DNA from: Micromonospora sp. HK10
GTDB lineage: Bacteria > Actinomycetota > Actinomycetes > Mycobacteriales > Micromonosporaceae
DNA length: 64,000 nt
Assembly: GCF_000982955.1 (NCBI RefSeq)
Contig: NZ_KQ058850.1
Span: 1 to 64,000 of the forward strand
Reading direction: 5' to 3'
A program made the translations under genes and the position numbers. Numbering within the stretch: position 1 is the first letter of the stretch; the number at the start of each line of letters is the position of its first letter. The notes beneath the pieces are model-generated. The model had not been told where the DNA came from. It ran no database searches and was given only the letters and a program-made list of their open reading frames with translations. Of the stretch, positions 17,901 to 25,709 are shown in pieces.

Positions 17901-19564
17901 AGGGCGAGGACAACGTCGCGTTCGACGCGGTCGCGTTCGTCCCGACCGTCAGGCCCTCCGCGGTGTACGTCGCCCTGGGCGACTCGTACTCCTCGGGCGA
18001 AGGCGTCGAGCCGTATGACCTGGACAGCGACTACCGGCGGATCACCCCCGGCCGGACGAACGCCTGCCACCGGTCGGCCGGCGCGTACTCCCGGCTGGTG
18101 CGCTCGCCCGGGCACAGCCAGACGATCGCCGCCGAGGCGGCCGCCGGCACCGCGTCGTACGCGTTCATCGCCTGCGCCGGATCCATGAGCACCAGCGTCA
18201 CCGTCGACTCGGTCACGAACACCGAGTACGACCGGGCGGGGTACACCCCGTGGGGGCAGCGGGACCAGCACTACGGCGAAGTGGAACAGGTCGACCAGGG
18301 CTACCTGGACGAGGACACCACGCTGGTGACCCTCTCCATCGGCGGCAACGACGCCCGCTTCGCGGACGTGCTGCGCGGATGCCTGATCGTCAATCCTGTG
18401 GAGGGCTGCTACGCCGACAGCTACAAACTGAGGGCCGCCGGCAGCGGCGTGCTCGACCCGAAGCCGCTGAACGTCTTCGAACGCGAGGTCATCTCCGACC
18501 TGCTTCCCGGGCATCTGGCCGCGACCTACCGGGCGATCCACCGCCGGGCACCCAACGCCAAGATCATCGTAATGGGGTACCCGCAACTGTTCGGCGACTG
18601 GCCGGACGTGCCGCTGTGCGGCGGCGTCGGTCCGGAGACCATGCGGTTCATGAACGCGATGGGCGGGATGCTGAGCGCCGCCGTCAGCAGCACCGTCACG
18701 CAGGTACGCGGCGAAGGCATCGACATCAGCTTCGTCGACCCGACACACCAGTGGCGCCGCGGCGCCGGCTCCAACGATCACTGGCTGTGCGGTGGAGACC
18801 CGTGGGTGGCCGGCGCCCTACCCACCTCCTCCACCGGCAGCGGCACCGCCACCCCCGGTTCCGGCAGCTTCCACCCCTTGGCGTCCGGACAGGCCCAGTT
18901 CGCCGCCCTGATCAACCAGGCGCTCGCCGGCGCCAGCGGCGAGTCGGCGGTGCAGCAACGGATCCAGGCGTACGTGGCGTCCCGGGCCGCCGACGGCTGG
19001 ACCATCACCTCGAGCCAGGCGCTCGCCGCGGCCCGGCGCTGCCTGGCCCTCACCGCCGCCGCCGGCCTGTACGGCGACCCGTGCATGCACGAGCCGATCC
19101 TGTTCACCACCGCCAAGGACGCCCCCGGCCCCGCGGCCACAGTGAACTTCGCGATCGCCGCCAACCCACAGTGGGTCCGGCAGGCGTACGTGGACAGCCA
19201 GGCCAAGCAGATCGGCGGGTTCCTGACGGACTGGATGAACCGCGACGGCATCGTGCAGACCCAATGCCCGGCACCCCGCCCCAGCGGCTACGCCTGTGCC
19301 GAGTACCCGTTCTTCACCACGGAACTCGGGGTGTCCTGGGACCCGCACGGCGCCGGTGCGACCTCACCGAACAGCACCAAGCTGACGCTCGTCCCCATCG
19401 CCCAGCACGCGGCGGTGACCGGGGCGCTCACCGGGATGGCCAGCCGATGCGCCATTCCGAGCGGCTCGTTCGGCCCCGGTCGTCAGTTGCTCTCCAACGG
19501 CGGCACCTTCCTGACCGTGCCGCTGCTCGACACCGACACACCCCGGACCTTCTCCGTCTGCTGA
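14921..19564 (+). CDS. giant secreted enzyme: lysozyme-like + golvesin-like + SGNH hydrolase
   Basis: A 1547-aa exported protein. The Sec signal peptide is residues 1 to about 38 (Arg-rich start, Ala-rich core, AAA near the cleavage point). Residues 60-420 look like a propeller-type repeat region. Around 445-720 is a transglycosylase-like fold with a plausible catalytic Glu522 in VAAQESN and GYGVMQITDGM, the usual SLT/GH23 layout. A golvesin-like beta domain follows (about 870-1005). The SGNH hydrolase has GDSYSSGEG (block I; Ser1022), GGND at 1141-1144 (block III) and a block V His at 1318 (FHPLASGQ). The last 200 residues are uncharacterised. Start ATG 14921 follows AGGAGG at 9 nt. Likely substrates are peptidoglycan and an ester-linked polymer. 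It is followed 29 nt later by a secreted lectin gene. The combination of two hydrolases is unusual. Confidence 0.72.
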   Translation: MICRRSSLSRAATAALAASVALTLGAVAPPAAAGSSPAAAAAETPAPPTQRPSGRPTVEPAQRDAILGPGWRRSTDRLVATSGDGNGFHILTASARDGYSWRTVTTLAEPGFEADQWIGNACVTGSGRRLAVTYAPRTFTNTPLLGARGGFTAVVDLATGAVRKLAFQATLAYFSPGCGTGEAVLFTQESGDDQPAGLATRIVQVDASSGRAGPATVVPDQVTSAVPAPGGGILAAGQGRLLRVERTGRLRTLARTGAVPYRLVPDADGGVVFLDRQADQALVRRVATTAPGATTAPVVTLARGPLTQVELSRSRGQAYVTGPATWATERHPDTVTLLPAATKYAQVSTEGRAVLEAVTWSGTTDPRVPVANPDAARTVDLTVTVRGTGRRVSFQVDPAAPAQDRSGAGRQRHPALATAAARPAAARTMAASTGSPSDPLETERTCSVPRNNAFDQVTQPKPRQVEWAVDQAVRQVLTVQRPANWKNLGMPAYTPQGLFPAVQLSGGGYIPAQVALGVAAQESNVWQASSHVVPGETGNPLIGNYYGRPLYDSTSSNDWQIDWSKADCGYGVMQITDGMRLVGSERPGETAYPYQTQRAIALDFAVNVALGVRMLAQKWNETRAAGLVVNDGKPQYLENWFLAVWAYNSGFHPQSEAAANGGAWGVGWANNPANPRYKQNRDPFMDKTYADAAHPQDWPYPEKVLGFAGHPVEILEAPNTLVAAFRPAWWPGTEATAPANRAAVKPPVDLFCDTSNDCAYGAVITPTDPEVAGEPAGPCAHRNAAGQYDLKCWYHEARGWKSDCSAACGRELLRFDPGWEYQADGTAYPPSCSRTGFPANAVIVDDVAAAVPPIRPGCDKSGWANGGTFTLDFGADAAGNYPSKVDFHQLGGGFGSHFWFAYTHLPGDRADSMKVTATWRPYTAMNGWTRIRVHIPDHGAWTQQARYVIDLGNGLRRFRVVNQARQANTWVDLGVFPVAGVPSVRLSTDTQDGKGEDNVAFDAVAFVPTVRPSAVYVALGDSYSSGEGVEPYDLDSDYRRITPGRTNACHRSAGAYSRLVRSPGHSQTIAAEAAAGTASYAFIACAGSMSTSVTVDSVTNTEYDRAGYTPWGQRDQHYGEVEQVDQGYLDEDTTLVTLSIGGNDARFADVLRGCLIVNPVEGCYADSYKLRAAGSGVLDPKPLNVFEREVISDLLPGHLAATYRAIHRRAPNAKIIVMGYPQLFGDWPDVPLCGGVGPETMRFMNAMGGMLSAAVSSTVTQVRGEGIDISFVDPTHQWRRGAGSNDHWLCGGDPWVAGALPTSSTGSGTATPGSGSFHPLASGQAQFAALINQALAGASGESAVQQRIQAYVASRAADGWTITSSQALAAARRCLALTAAAGLYGDPCMHEPILFTTAKDAPGPAATVNFAIAANPQWVRQAYVDSQAKQIGGFLTDWMNRDGIVQTQCPAPRPSGYACAEYPFFTTELGVSWDPHGAGATSPNSTKLTLVPIAQHAAVTGALTGMASRCAIPSGSFGPGRQLLSNGGTFLTVPLLDTDTPRTFSVC

Positions 19565-19593
19565 TCAACCCGCTACCGGTACAAGGAGGACAG

Positions 19594-20487
19594 ATGAATC
19601 GACTTCGCCGATCCCTGGCGTCGGCCACTGGCCTGATCATCGCGCTGGCGATGGTGCTGTTCCCGACCGCGGCCAGCGCGGCACCACCGATAGACTCGTC
19701 GTTCCCCGGTAGCTGGGCGAAGTGGACCTTCCACGCCGGCGGCAACTACGGCCTGGCCATGGACGTCGACCACTCCGGCGGCAACGGTGCCGCTGTTCAG
19801 CTCTACGGCGACCACGGGGGTTCCAACCAGATCTGGTTCCAGGAGGCCTCCACCGAGGGCGGGCAGTACCTGCACCCCGGCTACAACCGGTGGCTGTGCC
19901 TCGGCCGTACGGGGAACGGTTCGGGCTCCCGCGTGCAGGTGCAGGACTGCAACGGCACCGTCAACCAGCGCTGGAGCATCCCGCGGTACAGCGGTCAGAG
20001 CTACCGGCTGCAGGCGGCGAACGACGGCGGCGTCTGCGTGGACGTGCCCAGCAGCACCTTCACCCAGGGCCAGGACCTGCAGATGTGGGGGTGCAACGGC
20101 TCCTCCGCCCAGTCATGGCCGACCGCCCGCTGCTACGCCATGGCGTGCGACGGACAGTGGCCCGACCAGAACGACTGCGACAGCAGCGGCGCCGACGAGG
20201 TCAAGGAGCAGACCTACGGCGGTGTGCGCCTGGTCCTTCTCTTCTCGGTCGGTTGCCGATCGTTCTGGGCCCGACTGACCTGGCCGTCGGGAACCGTCTC
20301 CAGCGCCCTCCTGCAGCTGTTCAAGGACACCGCCGCCGGCGCCGAGGTGACGCCGCTCCGGGTCGATCCCGGGCAGACGCGATACTCCATCGTGCGCGGC
20401 TACGAGCCTAACGCCGTGTACTGGGCGTGTGTGTACAACTCCTACGACCAGCGGCAGGAGGCCTGCACCGACAAGTGGTGGGATTGA
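19594..20487 (+). CDS. secreted ricin-type lectin with DUF2690-like domain
   Basis: A 297-aa exported protein. Signal peptide: residues 1 to about 33, ending ASA before APPIDSS. Residues 40-170 form a ricin B (beta-trefoil) carbohydrate-binding domain with recurring QxW-type repeats (NQIWFQ, VNQRWSI, AQSWP) and paired Cys. The C-terminal part (CYAMACDGQWPDQNDC, then VGCRSFWARLTWP) matches the DUF2690/YjfA family of small secreted Cys-rich proteins. Start ATG 19594 follows AAGGAGGA. Only 29 nt separate it from the giant hydrolase, so the two are probably co-transcribed; the lectin could target that enzyme's polysaccharide substrate. No catalytic residues are visible. Confidence 0.75.
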   Translation: MNRLRRSLASATGLIIALAMVLFPTAASAAPPIDSSFPGSWAKWTFHAGGNYGLAMDVDHSGGNGAAVQLYGDHGGSNQIWFQEASTEGGQYLHPGYNRWLCLGRTGNGSGSRVQVQDCNGTVNQRWSIPRYSGQSYRLQAANDGGVCVDVPSSTFTQGQDLQMWGCNGSSAQSWPTARCYAMACDGQWPDQNDCDSSGADEVKEQTYGGVRLVLLFSVGCRSFWARLTWPSGTVSSALLQLFKDTAAGAEVTPLRVDPGQTRYSIVRGYEPNAVYWACVYNSYDQRQEACTDKWWD

Positions 20488-20643
20488 CAGCGCCGGGCCG
20501 GGTCGCCAAGACCTTCGGCCCGGGCCGCCCGGCCACAGACGAGCAGGAGCCGTAACCCTCTCCGGTGCGGCAGGCCGTGGAGGCAGCGCGACAGCTGATT
20601 CCACGGCCCGCCGCCCGCACGTCGGGCGCACGAGGTCACCACT

Positions 20644-21945
20644 TCATCCCCGGGAGTAGGTTTTGCCGTAGCCCTGACGGTGCGCGGTGTTCGCAACCTC
20701 CGGTATCCGCCCAGCTGCACTGACCGATGGTGAGTGGTCGGCGCGGAGGGCCATGGCGAAGGTGATCGCGCCGAGGGTGGCCAGGGTTGCGATCGCGGCG
20801 AAGACTGTGCGTAGCCCGCTGAGGTGCAGTGCCGGTCCGGCGGCGGTGTATCCGATGAAGGCGGCCAGGTTCTCGCTGGTTGTCACTGCGGTCATCACGT
20901 GAGGTCGGATGGGTGCCGGGGTGCGCAGGGTGACGCGGGTGTTGAGCGTCGCGGCCAGCAGCGGCGTGGCCAGTCCTACCAGGAACAGTCCACTGGCCAC
21001 TGCGGCTGCCTGGTCGATGAGCAGCAGCCACAGCGGGGCGCATTGCAGCACGGCGGCGCCGGTGAGGGCGGTGTTGCTCATCCGGCCCAGGCCGGTGATG
21101 GCCACGAGGCTGCCGATGGCGAGGCCGGCGCCGTTTGCCGCGATGAGCAGCCCCAGCATTCGAGGGTCGCCCCCCAGGTCGTTCATCACCAGCACCGGCA
21201 GGCAGATGAAGACAGCGGGGACCGAGATGGTCACCAACGTCAGGGCGAGTACGAAGAGCCGAAGGGCGCGATGGCGCAGCGCGTGGCGTAAGCCCGCGAA
21301 TGTGCCGGTCTGCTCGTCGCTCGCCCGGGAGGACTCCCTGTCCGCGGCGGTGACCGCAGTGGCGGGCGGTCGGACGAAGGCGGCCAGGATGAGGTAGGAG
21401 ACGAGGTACGTGCCGGCGTCGATCCAGAGGACCTGGGCGGGTCCGAGCAGGGCGATGAGCAGGCCGCCGAGGGCGGGCCCGGCAAGGGCGGCGATTCTGG
21501 TCGCACCGTCGATCAGGCTGTTGGCCCGGGCGAGGAGTTTCTCGTCGGTGCCCCGGGCCGGGCCGAGGAGGTCGGCCAGGATGAGGCGCTGCGAGGAGAC
21601 GTAGGGCGCGGTGAACGCACCGAGGCCGAACGAGACCGTCAGCAGGGCCGGCAGGCTCAGCCATCCCGCCTGATGCAGCAGCGGAATCAGCGCCATCAGC
21701 GGCACGCGCGCCGCGTCGCAGATCAGCATGGTGCGCCGTACGCCCAGCCGGGCCACGACCCTGCCGCTGGGCAGGCCCAGGGTCACGACGCCGAGGAACT
21801 CCGCGGCCAGGACTGCGCTCATCTTGACCGGCGAGCCGGTGGTCACCAGGACGAACCACGGCAGCGCCAGGAGGGTCAGCCAGGAGCCGAAGGTGGACAG
21901 CAGCTTCGCGAGGAACAGGGCGAGCAGTCCTGGTGTGCGCAGCAT
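20644..21945 (-). CDS. MFS transporter (drug efflux type)
   Basis: A 433-aa inner-membrane protein with 12 predicted helices. The first helix pair and loop (LLSTFGSWLTLLALPWFVLV, then PSGRVVARLGVRRTMLICD) are typical of MFS efflux permeases of the MefA/macrolide-exporter group; the GxVVARLGVRR loop is the motif-A region. The substrate is unknown. ATG 21945 shares one base with the stop of the preceding HTH regulator (TGATG), so the two are co-translated and the regulator presumably represses the pump. The last 30 residues are polar. The downstream 150 bp to the lectin stop hold no gene. Confidence 0.8.
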   Translation of the reverse strand: MLRTPGLLALFLAKLLSTFGSWLTLLALPWFVLVTTGSPVKMSAVLAAEFLGVVTLGLPSGRVVARLGVRRTMLICDAARVPLMALIPLLHQAGWLSLPALLTVSFGLGAFTAPYVSSQRLILADLLGPARGTDEKLLARANSLIDGATRIAALAGPALGGLLIALLGPAQVLWIDAGTYLVSYLILAAFVRPPATAVTAADRESSRASDEQTGTFAGLRHALRHRALRLFVLALTLVTISVPAVFICLPVLVMNDLGGDPRMLGLLIAANGAGLAIGSLVAITGLGRMSNTALTGAAVLQCAPLWLLLIDQAAAVASGLFLVGLATPLLAATLNTRVTLRTPAPIRPHVMTAVTTSENLAAFIGYTAAGPALHLSGLRTVFAAIATLATLGAITFAMALRADHSPSVSAAGRIPEVANTAHRQGYGKTYSRG

Positions 21946-22520
21946 CAGCTCGGGCCCTCGTGCGTGGGGACGGCGTACCCGAAGAAGGCGACGCGGCGGG
22001 CGCGCGCCGAGCGGGGTCGGGTGGCGGCGGTGTACTCGCCGATGACGGCTTTGATGCGCTCAGTCACCTCGACCAGCTCGTCGGGGTCGAGGTAGCCGAT
22101 GTCCTCGCCGACCCAGGCCGCTTCCTGCCAGCCGGCGTCGAAGTCGTCCTGGTGGCGTTGGTAGTCGTCCAGGGCGGCGAGCCGCTGGGCGATGAACTGC
22201 TCTCGCAGTGCCCGGGAGGCGGCGACGAACTCCGGTGAGCCGTCACCGGTCGCCGACCAGGTGATCCCTCGGCTGGTTGCGCGCCACGGGCGTTCGCGTC
22301 CTTCGGCCAGTTCGGGTGCGGGCTCGACGAGACCCCACTTGGCCAGCTGACCGACGTGATAGCTGATGGAAGCCGTGGACTCGCCGGTGCGGTCCGCCAG
22401 CTTTCGACCAGAGGCCGGACCGTCGACGGTGAGCAGCTCGAGGAGCTTGAGCCGGATGGGATGGGCGAGCGCGCGCAGCGCCTGCGGGTCGGTGATCTGC
22501 CTCTTCTGGCTGGACGACAT
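21945..22520 (-). CDS. ArsR-like winged-helix repressor of the MFS pump
   Basis: A 191-aa helix-turn-helix regulator. The N-terminal winged helix has ALRALAHPIRLKLLELL and the recognition helix STASISYHVGQLAKWGL, the ArsR/HTH_20 pattern. The C-terminal half is an effector-sensing region without the metal-binding Cys pair of classical ArsR. I take ATG 22520 as start: an earlier in-frame start at 22556 would put the inverted-repeat operator inside the coding sequence. The operator (22527-22564) abuts the start and covers the weak ribosome site, so autorepression is expected. The gene overlaps the MFS gene by one base. Confidence 0.8.
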   Translation of the reverse strand: MSSSQKRQITDPQALRALAHPIRLKLLELLTVDGPASGRKLADRTGESTASISYHVGQLAKWGLVEPAPELAEGRERPWRATSRGITWSATGDGSPEFVAASRALREQFIAQRLAALDDYQRHQDDFDAGWQEAAWVGEDIGYLDPDELVEVTERIKAVIGEYTAATRPRSARARRVAFFGYAVPTHEGPS

Positions 22521-22526
22521 CGACCC

Positions 22527-22564
22527 AACATACCTTGGCCAACGTTTCTTGGCCAAGATATGTT
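22527..22564. promoter_or_regulatory. inverted-repeat operator of the HTH/MFS operon
   Basis: The left arm AACATACCTTGGCCAA (22527-22542) and the right arm CTTGGCCAAGATATGTT (22548-22564) are inverted copies matching at 16 of 17 positions. Each arm contains the self-complementary TTGGCCAA. The element ends 7 nt before the regulator start codon. Such a long, nearly perfect dyad next to an ArsR-like gene is best explained as its own operator. Confidence 0.75.
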
Positions 22565-22644
22565 CTGGGAAGGTGTTACCCGGACCCCCGGTGTCGCTGA
22601 GACTGTTCCGCTACGGGCCGGATCGACAACGAGAGGTGCGGCGG

Positions 22645-23043
22645 ATGGACGAGCATGCCGGTGAGCAGGACAGGCCGTCCGGAGCGGAACCCGCCAGCCG
22701 CACCAGGTGGTTCGAGCAGTACGTTGAGGCGTTGAACGAGCGATCCGTAGTGGCCGAAGCGGCTGGCGGACCGTACGCGTGTCCCTGCTGTCGGCACCCG
22801 ACGCTCGACGGGCGGGGCCAGTTCGAGATCTGCTTCGCCTGCGGCTGGGAGGACGACGGGCAGGATGACGAAGACGCGGACACGGTGCGGGGTGGCCCCA
22901 ACGGTTCGCTCAGTCTGACGCAGGCGCGGCGCGCGTACGCCGAACGGCCGGTCAGCCTGGCGGATGCGCGGCGTGCCTATGCCGAGCGACAAGCCCGTTG
23001 GGAGGAGCGCAGACGCCGCCGATCGGCGCCAGAGACGACGTGA
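22645..23043 (+). CDS. cysteine-rich CPCC domain protein
   Basis: A 132-aa cytoplasmic protein. The middle has the CPCC signature (YACPCCRHPTLDGRG) followed by EICFACGWEDDGQDDED, a four-Cys knuckle that probably binds zinc, matching the CPCC family. The last third repeats LTQARRAYAER and LADARRAYAER, an amphipathic charged helix. ATG 22645 is chosen because the frame upstream overlaps the operator and promoter of the divergent regulator. CPCC proteins often lie near toxin or immunity genes, but their function is unknown. It is divergent from the HTH/MFS operon with an 80-bp gap after the operator. Confidence 0.65.
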   Translation: MDEHAGEQDRPSGAEPASRTRWFEQYVEALNERSVVAEAAGGPYACPCCRHPTLDGRGQFEICFACGWEDDGQDDEDADTVRGGPNGSLSLTQARRAYAERPVSLADARRAYAERQARWEERRRRRSAPETT

Positions 23044-23237
23044 CGTCGCTGGGCCGCACGCCGGCTCGGTCAGAGTCGCTCCTGCGTGGCGAAACGCCGA
23101 TGCGGGTGCGTTGACGGGCGATGACAAGCGACGGCGGCAGTTGACACGGCTCCGCCGGTAGCGGCTGAGCCACGGGTTGCGGGGCAGGTCCGAACGGCGG
23201 GCTTCCGGCTGGACGGTCAACCGATCATGCTGAAGGG

Positions 23238-23897
23238 GTGATCGCCCTCGCCGTATCTGGTGCGCTGTCAGTCGTCGTGTGGTGGCGTGTCGCTCGGACC
23301 CGGCGGATCGGGTGGATCGTCGGCCTGGTGCTGCTCGGCTGGGCGGTGATCGCGGCTGCGGTCGTTGTCGCCTTTCCCCGCGCGCAGGCGGAGCTGAGCG
23401 TGGGCTACCTTCCCGTCGCCGTGTCGATCATCGCGGTGGGCCGAGCCGTCGAGCGCCGGCGGCTCGGCCGGGCCGAACGACCCCGTGGCTCGAGGGCGTA
23501 CGGGATGGCGGTCGTGCTGGCCTCGTTCGTGGCGTGCGTATGCGCGCCGTTCTCCTTCTACACGTTCAATAGCGAGCCGTTCATCCCCTCGGCCGACGAA
23601 CTGTTGCCGGTGCCGGCCGGCCTCAACGCCACCGTCGAGGAACCGGTTGGTACTGCGTGCGGGTCGGGTGCATGCGGTCGTTTCATCACCGTGACCGGCC
23701 GCCCCGGGCAGCCGGCGAGCGGCGTCTACGAGCAGGTCCGACAACATCTGGCAAGCCGAGGGTGGCGCCTCGGGAATGACGGCCGGTCCTGCCGACCGAC
23801 TGGCTGGCTACTTGATCAGCGTTCGTTGTGCGTCAGCGTCTTCGTCGAGGGGACCGCGGTGCACGTGTCGTTCGAGGGGTCCCGGGCGTGGCCCTAG
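23238..23897 (+). CDS. membrane protein of unknown function
   Basis: A 219-aa protein. Helices are predicted at about residues 1-16, 24-45, 53-66 and 88-110. An extracytoplasmic C-terminal domain of about 100 residues carries four Cys (GTACGSGACG, DGRSCR, SLCVSV) that could pair. The start is GTG 23238. No family recognised. It stands alone; the 190 bp upstream contain no gene and the next gene is convergent. Confidence 0.5.
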   Translation: MIALAVSGALSVVVWWRVARTRRIGWIVGLVLLGWAVIAAAVVVAFPRAQAELSVGYLPVAVSIIAVGRAVERRRLGRAERPRGSRAYGMAVVLASFVACVCAPFSFYTFNSEPFIPSADELLPVPAGLNATVEEPVGTACGSGACGRFITVTGRPGQPASGVYEQVRQHLASRGWRLGNDGRSCRPTGWLLDQRSLCVSVFVEGTAVHVSFEGSRAWP

Positions 23898-23966
23898 CCC
23901 GCAGCGGGTGACCCGAAGGCGGTCGCGGACCGTGGTGGATCGCGAGCTGTCACCGCGGTGCCCGGC

Positions 23967-24881
23967 TCAGTCAGAAGCTGCCGTGCCGAGGAAGCCGGTG
24001 ATGAGGGTGGCGAGTTCCTGCGGGCGTTCGGCGACCATCGCGTGGCTGGCCCCGGCGAGGTGCCGCACCCGCAGGGACGGATTGTCCAGGCTGGCGAGGT
24101 GCTCGGCGGTGGCGCGGCGGTACGCGGCGTACAGCTCGTGGAACGCTTGCTGTTCGGGCAGGTTCTCGGTGGCGAGTACGAGCAGCAAGGGGCAACGGGT
24201 GTCCCGGTAGACGGGGATCAGGTCGAGCGACTCCATCGCTTCGCGCAGCTGCTCGGTCAGCTCGGGGCCGGGGCGCAGCAGGCTTCGGCCATCCTCGTGG
24301 GGCACCAGGTTGCGTTCGAAGGCAGCCGCCCAGCCTTCCGGCGCGGCTCCGTACCGTTGGGCCATCGCCCGCTGTCCAGCCAGGGCCGCGGCCACCTGCT
24401 CGGCGCTGAGCGGCTGGGCCGTCATGGCCGCCATCCCATCGAAGATGGCCCGCAGCTTGGCGAGTTCCGTCGCTGCCTGCTCCGGATCCATCCCGGCGAG
24501 CTGCTCCGGGCGGGCCGGTGGGGGGTTGCCGTCGAGGCTGACCGCGCCGGGACACTCCGGATGGCGTTGCGCCCAGAGCGCGGCCACCATCCCGCCGAGG
24601 GAAACGCCGACCACCGCGGGAGGGGCCAGAGCCAGGTGGTCGGTGACCGCGGCCAGGTCGGCCAGCACCTCGTCCCAGCCCCACGTACCGTCTCCAGACC
24701 GGCCATGCCCGCGAAGGTCGGCGGCGACCACCCGGTGCGCCGCCCGCAGGTGTTGCGCCAGCGCCATCATCTGGGCGAGATTGCCGCCGGCGCCGTGCAG
24801 CAGTAGCAGCGGGCGTCCGGACCCGCCGAAGTCGCGGATCGCGATCGGCACGGTCCCGGAGTCGATGAAGGTCTCAGGCAC
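23967..24881 (-). CDS. alpha/beta hydrolase
   Basis: A 304-aa serine hydrolase. LLLLHGAGGN (oxyanion-hole region, residues 25-34), DLRGHGRSG, nucleophile Ser94 in GVSLGG, and a C-terminal GASHAMV supplying the His make the classical alpha/beta fold. The cap domain lies between about 125 and 215. Start GTG 24881, with GGAGGGG 7 nt upstream; it overlaps the preceding HTH gene by 8 nt, so expression is coupled. The substrate is unknown; an ester, lactone or epoxide detoxification role would suit a repressor-controlled pair. The C-terminus is complete. Confidence 0.8.
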   Translation of the reverse strand: MPETFIDSGTVPIAIRDFGGSGRPLLLLHGAGGNLAQMMALAQHLRAAHRVVAADLRGHGRSGDGTWGWDEVLADLAAVTDHLALAPPAVVGVSLGGMVAALWAQRHPECPGAVSLDGNPPPARPEQLAGMDPEQAATELAKLRAIFDGMAAMTAQPLSAEQVAAALAGQRAMAQRYGAAPEGWAAAFERNLVPHEDGRSLLRPGPELTEQLREAMESLDLIPVYRDTRCPLLLVLATENLPEQQAFHELYAAYRRATAEHLASLDNPSLRVRHLAGASHAMVAERPQELATLITGFLGTAASD

Positions 24882-25341
24882 GTCTTGTCCCCTCCTGGAG
24901 CAATCGGTCACGGACGGAGGCGCAGAGCACGCCGCGCTCGGGGTGACGGGCCAGCTTGCCGCGGGAGACCAGGTCGTGGACGCCCTGCCGGGTGATGCCG
25001 AGCATGGCGCCGGCCACCGCGTACGACACCGATTCGGCGGTGGGGTGACCCACACGCCGCGCGACCACCTGGCCCAGCGGGCTTCGCCACCAGTCCAGCG
25101 GGGGGTCGAACGGACCATCCCCTGGATAGAGGGTGGAGACCACCCGCATGATCGCGCCAACCGCCACCTGATCGTCGCCGCTGAGCATGGTGCTGGCCCA
25201 GGATCGTGCCCGTTCGTGGACGACGGCGCGCAGCGAGTCGACGCGATCGTGGCCGTCGAGCAGGATCTCGAGCGGGTCGAGCAGGCGGATGTCGATCAAC
25301 CTGGTGAGCTGTTCGACAAGGTCCCTTTGGCTCGGTGGCAT
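24874..25341 (-). CDS. helix-turn-helix regulator of the hydrolase operon
   Basis: A 155-aa DNA-binding protein. The C-terminal 45 residues contain an excisionase-like HTH (VAGAMLGITRQGVHDLVSRG, then KLARHP). The N-terminal 100 residues are helical and may sense a ligand or dimerise; a WW pair (LDWWRSP) is conserved-looking. Start ATG 25341 follows GGAGGAGG. Two CTTGAC-N7-GTCAAG dyads sit 17-56 nt upstream, so autorepression is likely. It overlaps the hydrolase gene by 8 nt. Confidence 0.7.
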   Translation of the reverse strand: MPPSQRDLVEQLTRLIDIRLLDPLEILLDGHDRVDSLRAVVHERARSWASTMLSGDDQVAVGAIMRVVSTLYPGDGPFDPPLDWWRSPLGQVVARRVGHPTAESVSYAVAGAMLGITRQGVHDLVSRGKLARHPERGVLCASVRDRLLQEGTRRA

Positions 25342-25357
25342 CCAGCCTCCTCCGTTG

Positions 25358-25397
25358 CTTGACAGCCATCGTCAAGCACTTGACGTCGAGTGTCAAG
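25358..25397. promoter_or_regulatory. two tandem CTTGAC-N7-GTCAAG operators
   Basis: CTTGAC and GTCAAG pair around 7 nt at 25358-25376, and an identical dyad with another 7-nt centre lies at 25379-25397. The copies start 21 bp apart, two helical turns, so two dimers would bind the same face. They lie just upstream of the HTH gene start (25341). A -35-like TTGAC occurs on both strands within the dyads. Confidence 0.75.
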
Positions 25398-25471
25398 GTG
25401 GCGGCGCGAGCCGGCGGGAGAACAGATGGTCAACCAAGGACAGGGGCGCCGGCGGTGGGGGAGGGTCACAT

Positions 25472-25696
25472 CTACGGCTGGCGGGGGAAGCCGATGTCGT
25501 CGAAGAGTGAGTAGTGACCGGGGAAGGCGTCGACGGCGCGTTGCGCGGCGGTCACTGTCTCGTCCACGGTGGTGAGCTCCTCGGTGACCCACATGACCGT
25601 GTGCTCGCCGGCTACGGGACCCAGTCCCCCCAGCACTGTCAGCACGAGGAAGAATCGCGGAGTGTCACGCCGATCCCTCGTTGTCGATTTAGTACG
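25472..25696 (-). pseudogene. fragment of an unrecognised protein
   Basis: In this frame the last 60 codons have good coding character (GPVAGEHTVMWVTEELTTVD, then AFPGHYSLFDDIGFPRQP) and end in TAG at 25472. No ribosome site or convincing start exists before the divergent gene at 25710. It could be a small real gene starting at a GTG within, or the C-terminal stub of a larger gene cut off by the neighbour. No family recognised. Confidence 0.3.
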
Positions 25697-25709
25697 GATG
25701 CGGTAGCTC

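Noticed and set aside
14936..18781. A 1281-codon open frame on the minus strand inside the giant secreted-protein gene
   Set aside because: It is the shadow of a GC-biased gene: the plus frame has the signal peptide, ribosome site and recognisable domains, and the minus frame has only Arg/Gly/Val-rich low-quality sequence.
8387..23160. The string TTGACACGGCT at both about 8387 and 23140, as a possible repeat or att site
   Set aside because: Only about 11 bases match, the flanks differ and no integrase gene or tRNA is near; chance is adequate.
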